Positions 7,840 through 14,381 of a stretch of 28,722 nt of DNA are shown in pieces (the stretch's first letter is position 1; every line of letters starts with the position of its first letter). Origin of the DNA: a virus; IMG/VR virus record IMGVR_UViG_3300044568_002116, positions 1 through 28,722 of that record, one strand, 5' to 3'. The notes beneath the pieces were generated by a model. That model was given only the letters and a program-made list of their open reading frames with translations, had not been told where the DNA came from and ran no database searches. The translations under genes were made by a program, and so were the position numbers.

Positions 7840-8823
7840 ATGGCGATAAGAAAAAGAGAAATATCTTTAGAGTCAATCAAAGATAAGTACTCAACAAAAA
7901 CAAAATACAAACCAGAAAGTTTTTATAATCTTGGGGAGGCTTTTTTGGGGTCATCTGGATTACCGGGACCTATTATGGGTGGTATAAATATGTTTTTAGG
8001 TCATTCAAATACTTCAAAAACAACGGCAATGATCCTTGCGGCAGCAGATGCTCAGAAAAAAGGACACTTACCTATTCTTATTATTACTGAGAAAAAGTGG
8101 TCTTGGGAACACGCTATTGAATTAGGGTTACAGGCTGAAAAAAATGAACTTGGTGAGTATGACGGTATGTTTATATTTAATGATTCGTTTGATGTAATTG
8201 AACAAGCAACTGAATTTATTAATAATATTCTTGACGCTCAAGAAAAGGGAGAGATTCCTTATAGTTTATTATTTTTGTGGGATAGTATTGGTAGTGTACC
8301 TTGTCAGATGACTTTTGACGGTAAAGGTGGTGGAATGCACAACGCAAAAGTATTGGCGGATAAAATTGGTATGGGAATTCATTCAAGAATATCAAAATCT
8401 AAAAAAGAAGACTACCCATATTACAATACTTTAGTGATCTTAAATCAGCCTTGGGTGTTACTACCTGATAATCCATTTGGACAACCTGAAATTAAGGCTA
8501 AAGGTGGTGAGGCGGTATGGTTGGCATCATCATTAGTGTTCTTATTTGGTAATCAGAAAAAGGCAGGGATTAGTCATATTGATGCGACTAAGAATGGTAG
8601 AAAAGTATCATTTGCAATTAGAACAAAAATTTCTATATTAAAGAATCACGTTAATGGTCTTGGGTATAAAGATGGTAAGATTATTGCAGTACCACAAGGT
8701 TATATTACAGACACAAAAGAATCTTTAGATAACTATAAGAAAGAATATTCTGATTATTGGGAAACAAAATTAGGGTATTCAGATTATTCTTTGGATGAAT
8801 CTGATGATGACTCTGACGAGTAA
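7840..8823 (+). CDS. uvsX: UvsX-like recombinase (RecA family)
   Basis: It is an ATP-dependent strand-exchange protein that forms filaments on ssDNA for recombination-dependent replication and repair. The Walker A region is GHSNTSKT (residues 54-61), which has Ser before the Lys instead of Gly, as T4-type UvsX proteins also depart from the strict GxxxxGKT. Walker B is LLFLWD (143-148), followed by SIGSV as in RecA-type cores. A Gly-rich segment DGKGGGMHNAK (160-170) and an acidic C-terminal tail (SLDESDDDSDE) follow. At 327 residues it is somewhat shorter than T4 UvsX (about 390). It sits with gp32- and helicase-like genes, its expected partners. No UvsY-like gene was recognised. Confidence 0.88.
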   Translation: MAIRKREISLESIKDKYSTKTKYKPESFYNLGEAFLGSSGLPGPIMGGINMFLGHSNTSKTTAMILAAADAQKKGHLPILIITEKKWSWEHAIELGLQAEKNELGEYDGMFIFNDSFDVIEQATEFINNILDAQEKGEIPYSLLFLWDSIGSVPCQMTFDGKGGGMHNAKVLADKIGMGIHSRISKSKKEDYPYYNTLVILNQPWVLLPDNPFGQPEIKAKGGEAVWLASSLVFLFGNQKKAGISHIDATKNGRKVSFAIRTKISILKNHVNGLGYKDGKIIAVPQGYITDTKESLDNYKKEYSDYWETKLGYSDYSLDESDDDSDE

Positions 8824-8853
8824 AAAGTATTTCAAACGACTTAAAAAATTTAA

Positions 8854-9864
8854 ATGGTCAAAACATTAATTGTTGATGGTAACAATTTATTAAAAATAGG
8901 ATTTCACGGAGTTAAGGATTTTTATAATAATGGGGAACACATTGGTGGGACTTGGCATTTTCTTAACACAATTCGTAAATTTTTAGAAGAAACCAATTTT
9001 AATAAAGTTATGGTCTTTTGGGATAGTGATACAAACTCATCACAAAGAAAATTAATATATCCAAAATATAAGATGAATCGTAAGTCTTCCCCTAATGATG
9101 AAGAGAAGACTGATTCATTTAACAAACAAAAAACAAGGGTTAAACAATATCTTGAAGATATGTTTATAAGGCAATTAGAGGTTGAAAATTCGGAAGCGGA
9201 TGATCTTATTGCCTACTATTGTCAAATCTCTTTAGATGAAGAGAAAACGATATTCTCAAGCGATAAAGACTTAACTCAATTAATTTCAGAAAAGGTATTA
9301 ATCTATTCACCAAACTTAAAGTCGTATTATAGATTTGGGGACAACATTAAATTTAAAGATTGTTCTATTCCTCATTATAATGTTATGACATTTAAGATCC
9401 TTGCTGGTGATACTTCGGATAATATTGACGGAATAAGTTTAATGGGTGAGAAAACTTTAATTAAATTTTTCCCTGAAATACTTGATTTGAAGACATCTTT
9501 AACCGATATTTTAACAAAGGGTGAGTTATTGTTAAAAGAACAAAAAACAAATGTTGTTTTAGGAAATCTACTCAGTGGAAAAACCAAAGAAGGTATTATG
9601 GGTGATGATTTTTTTAAAATCAATAAAAAACTTGTAGATCTGTCAGAACCTTTAATTGATGAAAAGGGTAAAGAAATGGTTAGGGAATATTACTCTGAAT
9701 CGATGGATCCCGATGGGAGAGGACATAGAAACCTAATTAGAATGATGATGGACGACGGATTCTTCAAATACCTACCAAAAGGTGATGACTCTTGGGTTAA
9801 TTTTTTAAAACCATTTTTAAAATTATCAAGAAAAGAAAAAACAAAATTTAGAAACAAAAAGTAA
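8854..9864 (+). CDS. 5'-3' exonuclease / flap endonuclease (PIN/FEN superfamily)
   Basis: It likely removes RNA primers and 5' flaps during lagging-strand synthesis, the job of RNase H (rnh) in T4. The acidic metal-binding set is present: VDGNN (D8), FWDSD (D57, D59), EADD (E114, D116, D117), SSDKD (D137, D139) and GDTSDN (D186, D189), followed by a helix-hairpin-helix-like GISLMGEKTL. YPKYKMNR (69-76) matches the basic arch segment of the family. These motifs resemble Pol I 5'-nuclease/T5-type enzymes somewhat more than T4 rnh. At 336 residues it is slightly longer than T4 rnh. The tail is very basic (SRKEKTKFRNKK), probably for DNA contact. It is cotranscribed with UvsX (30-base gap). Confidence 0.9.
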   Translation: MVKTLIVDGNNLLKIGFHGVKDFYNNGEHIGGTWHFLNTIRKFLEETNFNKVMVFWDSDTNSSQRKLIYPKYKMNRKSSPNDEEKTDSFNKQKTRVKQYLEDMFIRQLEVENSEADDLIAYYCQISLDEEKTIFSSDKDLTQLISEKVLIYSPNLKSYYRFGDNIKFKDCSIPHYNVMTFKILAGDTSDNIDGISLMGEKTLIKFFPEILDLKTSLTDILTKGELLLKEQKTNVVLGNLLSGKTKEGIMGDDFFKINKKLVDLSEPLIDEKGKEMVREYYSESMDPDGRGHRNLIRMMMDDGFFKYLPKGDDSWVNFLKPFLKLSRKEKTKFRNKK

Positions 9865-9877
9865 AAACAAAAACAAG

Positions 9878-10327
9878 ATGAGAGATCAAGATGTAACAAA
9901 AGTTGAATTCCTATTAATGTGTAATGATAACATTGTAGTACAACGTTTTTTTAATGTTAAAGGGTTTAACAAAACTGCTCACAAATCTGAGGACTTTTAT
10001 GATCATATGAGTATGGTATGTCGTAAATTACAATATGATTTAAAAATGAGATCAGTAGTCTATATGTTAGACAACAAATATGAAATTTCTGAGAACCCAG
10101 AGATTTTAAATACGTCAATTACTGACGGTGATGAAAATTTTAACCTTTATATTAAGGTTGGAGACCTGACAATTTGTCAGAGAAGGTTTGACGCTAAAGT
10201 GTACCCCCCAAAGGTAAGATATACCGTAGACCTACGACCAAAGCTAAAAGGTATACTAAACGACCTGACTGACATTTTTTCAGGCAAAAATTTTAATTAT
10301 TTTTACCCTGAATTTATCCAAAACTAA
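9878..10327 (+). CDS. Protein of unknown function in the replication block (149 aa)
   Basis: I do not recognise this protein. It begins with ATG 13 bases after the nuclease gene and ends 32 bases before the helicase gene. It is soluble and of mixed alpha/beta composition, with five-strand-like hydrophobic alternation in the first half and a distinctive central piece ICQRRFDAKVYPPKVRYTV near residues 106-125. There are three cysteines but no clear metal-site spacing, no signal peptide and no membrane segment. Being embedded between nuclease and helicase makes a replication-associated role likely, but only by neighbourhood. Confidence 0.7.
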   Translation: MRDQDVTKVEFLLMCNDNIVVQRFFNVKGFNKTAHKSEDFYDHMSMVCRKLQYDLKMRSVVYMLDNKYEISENPEILNTSITDGDENFNLYIKVGDLTICQRRFDAKVYPPKVRYTVDLRPKLKGILNDLTDIFSGKNFNYFYPEFIQN

Positions 10328-10330
10328 TAG

Positions 10331-10337
10331 TATTTAT
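10331..10337 (+). promoter_or_regulatory. TATTTAT element before the helicase gene
   Basis: TATTTAT lies in the 32-base gap between the 149-residue gene and the helicase gene, followed by C. The same heptamer occurs in five other places in intergenic gaps of this window. It may be a promoter or processing element. Unlike most of the others it precedes a replication gene, which argues against a purely late role. Confidence 0.3.
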
Positions 10338-10349
10338 CTTTACTGACAG

Positions 10350-10355
10350 AAGGAG
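10350..10355 (+). promoter_or_regulatory. Strong Shine-Dalgarno before the helicase start
   Basis: AAGGAG sits four bases before ATG at 10360. It fixes the start of the helicase. It stands out because the other starts in the window have AT-rich leaders without such a site; the nearest is GAAGGA, overlapping the stop codon before 21759. Confidence 0.8.
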
Positions 10356-10359
10356 AATT

Positions 10360-11739
10360 ATGGCGACAAACAAAAATTTTGAGTATCTAGGAAACACATT
10401 CCAATTACAATTACTTAATCAAATTATTTTAGATAAAGATTTTTCACATTCAATTATTGATGTGATTGAAAACAATTATTTTGAAAATAAATACTTTAAA
10501 ATAATTACCCAAATGATCAGAGAGTATTATACAAAATATGATCACACACCATCATTTGAGACACTAGAACAGATTACTAAATCTGAATTACAACAAGAGA
10601 TTGCATCCAAGATAGTATTGGACACAATTAAAAAAATTAAGGATGCACCTATTGATGGTGTAGCTTTTGTACAGGAAAAGGCGTTAAAGTTCTGTAAACA
10701 ACAGGAACTTCAAAAGGTTATGACCAAAGCTCAAAAAATCATTGATGGTGGTGAATTTGAGAACTATGATGCCCTTGAGGAAATGGTTAGAGGAGCTTTA
10801 CAAGTAGGAGCTAAAGACACAAGTTCAATGGATGTCTTCTCCAATATTGATCAGGTCCTTGATGAAGACTACAGACACCCAATTCCAATGGGAATACCTG
10901 GAATTGATAGACTATTGAAAGGTGGTTTAGCTAAAGGTGAGATTGGGGTTATATTAGCACCAACAGGTGTGGGTAAATCTACCGTTTTAACTAAAATTGC
11001 AAACCACGCATTTAACTTAGGAAACAACGTACTTCAAATCTTTTTTGAAGATAATCCAAAGGTAATTCAAAGAAAACACTACACACTTTGGACTAAGATT
11101 CATCCTGATGAATTATCAGAAAAAAGAGACGAAGTTATCAAAAAGGTTAAAGATATTGAGGAATCTATGTCAAATAAGTTAATTATGACTAAGTTACCAT
11201 CTGATACGGTAACTATGTCACAAATTAAGAATCAAATCAGAAAGATGGTTGCTGATGGTAATAAGATTGATATGGTATTACTTGATTACATTGACTGTGT
11301 TGTTCCTGATAAGAATTTAGGTGATGAATGGAAGAGTGAGGGGTCTGTAATGAGAGCATTTGAAGCAATGTGTCACGAAATGGATTTAGTTGGATGGACT
11401 GCAACACAAGGTAATAGAAGTTCTATTTCTTCTGAGGTTGTAACAACTGATCAAATGGGTGGATCAATTAAAAAGGCACAAGTTGGTCACGTTATTATTA
11501 CGGTTGCAAAAACACTTCAACAGAAAGAAATGAAATTAGCAACAATAGCAATTACAAAATCAAGGGTTGGTGATGACGGAGTTGTATTTGAGAATTGTAA
11601 ATTTGATAATGCAATGTTAGACATTGATACCGAGAGTTCTATGACTTTCTTAGGTTTGGAAGAACAAAAAGAAGAAAGACAAAGATTAAGAGTTAAAGAG
11701 TTGTTAGAAAAAAGACAACAAAGAGAACAAAAAAATTAA
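10360..11739 (+). CDS. 41: Replicative DNA helicase (DnaB/gp41 type)
   Basis: It is a hexameric 5'-3' helicase that unwinds the phage fork. The N-terminal helical domain (about 1-150) is followed by a RecA-type motor: Walker A APTGVGKST (200-208), catalytic Glu in FFE (E230), Walker B MVLLDY (D309), the ATQGNR motif (348-353) and a late basic segment ITKSRVGDDG. Length (459) is close to T4 gp41 (475). The last ~25 residues are a highly charged Glu/Arg/Gln helix, possibly for primase or loader contact. No primase or loader was recognised in this window. It is the only gene here with a perfect Shine-Dalgarno. Confidence 0.92.
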   Translation: MATNKNFEYLGNTFQLQLLNQIILDKDFSHSIIDVIENNYFENKYFKIITQMIREYYTKYDHTPSFETLEQITKSELQQEIASKIVLDTIKKIKDAPIDGVAFVQEKALKFCKQQELQKVMTKAQKIIDGGEFENYDALEEMVRGALQVGAKDTSSMDVFSNIDQVLDEDYRHPIPMGIPGIDRLLKGGLAKGEIGVILAPTGVGKSTVLTKIANHAFNLGNNVLQIFFEDNPKVIQRKHYTLWTKIHPDELSEKRDEVIKKVKDIEESMSNKLIMTKLPSDTVTMSQIKNQIRKMVADGNKIDMVLLDYIDCVVPDKNLGDEWKSEGSVMRAFEAMCHEMDLVGWTATQGNRSSISSEVVTTDQMGGSIKKAQVGHVIITVAKTLQQKEMKLATIAITKSRVGDDGVVFENCKFDNAMLDIDTESSMTFLGLEEQKEERQRLRVKELLEKRQQREQKN

Positions 11740-11766
11740 ATAAACAAACAAATAATTAATTAAAAA

Positions 11767-13626
11767 ATGGATATTTCACAAAAAATTTTAAGTGATATTA
11801 CAGTGTATATGAAATATGCTAAATTTATTCCCGAATTAAATAGAAGGGAAACATGGGAAGAATTGGTAACAAGAAATAAGGAGATGCACCAAAAAAGATA
11901 CCCCCAAATTAAAGAAGAAATTGAAAACGTATACAAAATGGTATATGGTAAAAAAATTCTTCCATCAATGAGATCATTACAATTTGGTGGGAAACCTATT
12001 GAAATTTCACCAAATAGAGTTTACAATTGTGCTTACATGCCGATTGACCATCCAGATGCGTTCTCTGAGACTATGTTCTTACTGTTAGGTGGAACAGGTG
12101 TTGGATTTTCAGTACAAAAACACCACGTTGATAAATTACCTGAGATTAAAAAACCAAACCCAACAAGAACAAGACGTTACCTTATTGGTGATAGTATTGA
12201 GGGATGGGCAGACGCAATTAAAGTATTAGTTGAATCCTATTTGGGTGTTAAATCATCAACACCTATATTTGATTTCTCCGATATCCGACATAAAGGAGCA
12301 TTATTGGTAACTTCAGGTGGTAAAGCCCCTGGACCTCAACCACTTAAAGATTGTGTTCATAATATTACAAAAGTGTTTGAAAACAAAAAAGATGGTGAAA
12401 AATTATCAGCTATTGAAACTCACGATATTGTATGTCATATTGCAGATGCGGTATTAGCAGGTGGAATCAGAAGAGCGGCATTAATTTCATTATTCTCCGC
12501 TGACGATGAGGAAATGATTTCTTGTAAGTCAGGAAATTGGTGGGAACAAAACGCACAAAGAGGTAGAGCTAACAACTCGGCAGTACTTCTTCGTCACAAA
12601 ATCACTAAAGAATTTTTCATGGATCTTTGGAAAAGAATTGAGTTATCAGGAGCAGGTGAACCTGGTATCTACTTGTCAAACGACAAAGATTGGGGAACCA
12701 ATCCATGTTGTGAGATTGCACTTAGACCTAATCAATTCTGTAACTTATGTGAAGTAAATGCGTCTGACATTGAATCACAAGAAGATTTTGAGGAAAGAGT
12801 TAAAGGGGCAGCGTTCATCGGAACATTACAAGCGGGATACACTGACTTCCATTACTTAAGAGATGTATGGAAAAGAACAACTGAGAAAGACGCACTTATT
12901 GGTGTTGGAATGACAGGAATTGGTTCAGGTGTTGTTTTAGGTTATGATATGAAATCAGCGGCTGAAATGGTTAAACTTGAAAACGAAAGAGTTGCAAAAC
13001 TTATAGGTATTAACAAATCGGCAAGGTCAACAACCGTTAAACCATCAGGAACATCATCATTGGTTTTGGGAACTTCTTCAGGTATCCACGCATGGCACAA
13101 TGACTTTTATTTAAGAAGAATTCGTGTTGGTAAAAACGAAGCAATCTATTCTTATTTGGCAATTAACCATCCTGAGTTAGTAGAAGATGAGTTCTTCCGT
13201 CCTCACGATACGGCAGTTATCTCAATTCCACAAAAATCACCATTAGGATCAATCCTTAGACACGAATCCGTATTTCAAATGTTGGAACGTGTTAAGAAAG
13301 TGTCACAAGAGTGGGTTAGAAATGGACACAGAACGGGTCAAAACACACATAACGTATCTGCAACGGTTTCGATTAAAGAAGACGAGTGGGACTTGGTAGG
13401 TGATTGGATGTGGAACAATAGAAAATTCTATAATGGTTTATCAGTGTTACCATATAACGGAGGAACTTACACTCAAGCACCGTTTGAGGATTGTACTGAA
13501 GAAGATTTTAACAAATTGTTAAGTGCATTGGAAGATGTGGATCTTACAAAAGTAATTGAATTACAGGACAATACAGACTTAAGAGGTGAAGTTGCGTGTG
13601 GGGCTAATGGATGTGAAATTTCTTAA
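11767..13626 (+). CDS. nrdJ: Class II (adenosylcobalamin-dependent) ribonucleoside-triphosphate reductase
   Basis: It reduces ribonucleotides to deoxyribonucleotides using a B12-derived thiyl radical. The active-site string NPCCE (312-316) matches Asn-Pro-Cys-x-Glu of monomeric RTPR (Lactobacillus C408/E410), with C314 the radical cysteine and E316 the catalytic acid. C325 sits exactly 11 residues later, equivalent to C419, and C88 in VYNCAY is its disulfide partner. The C-terminal shuttle pair is CGANGC (C611, C616), three residues before the end. KPSGTSS and GTGVGF loops are also family features. At 619 residues it is well short of the ~740 typical of the Lactobacillus enzyme; the C88 to C314 interval is about 60 residues shorter. 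B12 would have to come from the host. Confidence 0.92.
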   Translation: MDISQKILSDITVYMKYAKFIPELNRRETWEELVTRNKEMHQKRYPQIKEEIENVYKMVYGKKILPSMRSLQFGGKPIEISPNRVYNCAYMPIDHPDAFSETMFLLLGGTGVGFSVQKHHVDKLPEIKKPNPTRTRRYLIGDSIEGWADAIKVLVESYLGVKSSTPIFDFSDIRHKGALLVTSGGKAPGPQPLKDCVHNITKVFENKKDGEKLSAIETHDIVCHIADAVLAGGIRRAALISLFSADDEEMISCKSGNWWEQNAQRGRANNSAVLLRHKITKEFFMDLWKRIELSGAGEPGIYLSNDKDWGTNPCCEIALRPNQFCNLCEVNASDIESQEDFEERVKGAAFIGTLQAGYTDFHYLRDVWKRTTEKDALIGVGMTGIGSGVVLGYDMKSAAEMVKLENERVAKLIGINKSARSTTVKPSGTSSLVLGTSSGIHAWHNDFYLRRIRVGKNEAIYSYLAINHPELVEDEFFRPHDTAVISIPQKSPLGSILRHESVFQMLERVKKVSQEWVRNGHRTGQNTHNVSATVSIKEDEWDLVGDWMWNNRKFYNGLSVLPYNGGTYTQAPFEDCTEEDFNKLLSALEDVDLTKVIELQDNTDLRGEVACGANGCEIS

Positions 13627-13631
13627 ATAAA

Positions 13632-13862
13632 ATGAACATAGGAGCATCTAAAGATTGGGTACAACAGTTGTATGTTAGAGAATTTGGTCCAAAATTACAA
13701 CCAAACGATTTCTACTATAATAATCAAGGTAGGATTGTTATGACCGAAGACTATCATAAACGTAGGGGTAGTTGTTGCGGAAGCAAATGTTTACATTGTC
13801 CATATGAACCCAATTGGGAAAAAGGGAGTAAAACGTTAAAGGAATCACGACTTAGGTCGTGA
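13632..13862 (+). CDS. Small Cys-rich DUF5522-like protein (76 aa)
   Basis: It starts five bases after the reductase stop, so the two are a translational pair. The core HKRRGSCCGSKCLHCPYEP (residues 37-55) has four cysteines spaced CC...C..C plus a His; together with the upstream VMTEDYH this matches the CCGxxCxHCP(Y/F) signature of DUF5522, small proteins I associate with Bacteroidota. The pattern suggests metal or Fe-S binding, not shown experimentally as far as I know. The stop codon (TGA, the only TGA stop here) lies inside the terminator hairpin, so the last residues (SRLRS) are encoded by the stem and loop. Function unknown; a link to thiol or metal chemistry near the reductase is inference. 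Confidence 0.8.
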   Translation: MNIGASKDWVQQLYVREFGPKLQPNDFYYNNQGRIVMTEDYHKRRGSCCGSKCLHCPYEPNWEKGSKTLKESRLRS

Positions 13863-13868
13863 TTTTTT
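13843..13868 (+). terminator. Rho-independent terminator closing the replication block
   Basis: Stem AATCACGAC (13843-13851) and GTCGTGATT (13856-13864), loop TTAG, with a T run through 13868. It overlaps the end of the preceding gene, whose TGA (13860-13862) is in the 3' arm. Confidence 0.9.
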
Positions 13869-13878
13869 ATTTTATATG

Positions 13879-13911
13879 TATTTATTCAAAACACATAGAT
13901 ACTATATTTAT
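13879..13911 (+). promoter_or_regulatory. Two TATTTAT elements before the gp25-like gene
   Basis: TATTTAT occurs at 13879-13885 and again at 13905-13911 in the 54-base gap between the terminator and the gp25-like start at 13917. As this gap follows a terminator and opens the baseplate block, a promoter is expected here. Which copy, if either, is used cannot be told from sequence. Confidence 0.4.
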
Positions 13912-13916
13912 AAGAT

Positions 13917-14375
13917 ATGGCAAATGGAATAACATACGGAATAAATTTTCCTTTTAGGGAATCTTACGTTGGTAAATATTTAGATATTTCTGATACAACT
14001 GAAGAAGAAGTAAGAAGTAATTTAATTCATTTATTGCTAACTAGAAAAGGGTATAGATATTATCTTCCTGATTTTGGAACAAGATTGTATGAATATATTT
14101 TTGAACCTCTTGATGGACCTACATTTAGTGAAATTGAAGGTGAAATTAGGGATTCTGTTGAAAGATATATGCCTGGTGTACAGATAACAAATATCTCAAT
14201 AACCGACGCTTCTTTAGGTGAGGAAAATAAGGGTACTTTTATTAATCCTGATGGAGAAAGAGAATTTAAAGTACAAGGTATAAGCGACAAAGAACATACC
14301 GCAAAAATTAAAATAGATTATAAAGTCACAAATCAAGCTTTTGAAAGTAGTGATTTTGTTATTATCAATATTTAA
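13917..14375 (+). CDS. 25: Baseplate wedge protein gp25 (GPW/gp25 family)
   Basis: It forms part of the baseplate wedge and resembles the sheath-end fold that starts sheath assembly. The family signature is clear: LLLTRKGYRYYLPDFG (39-54) followed by YIFEP (60-64), equivalent to the GxR...PxFG...FEP pattern. At 152 residues the length is typical (T4 gp25 is 132). The C-terminal half is beta-rich with an acidic loop. It is first gene of the baseplate block and is followed after six bases by gp6, the same order as in T4. Confidence 0.92.
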   Translation: MANGITYGINFPFRESYVGKYLDISDTTEEEVRSNLIHLLLTRKGYRYYLPDFGTRLYEYIFEPLDGPTFSEIEGEIRDSVERYMPGVQITNISITDASLGEENKGTFINPDGEREFKVQGISDKEHTAKIKIDYKVTNQAFESSDFVIINI

Positions 14376-14381
14376 TAGTAT

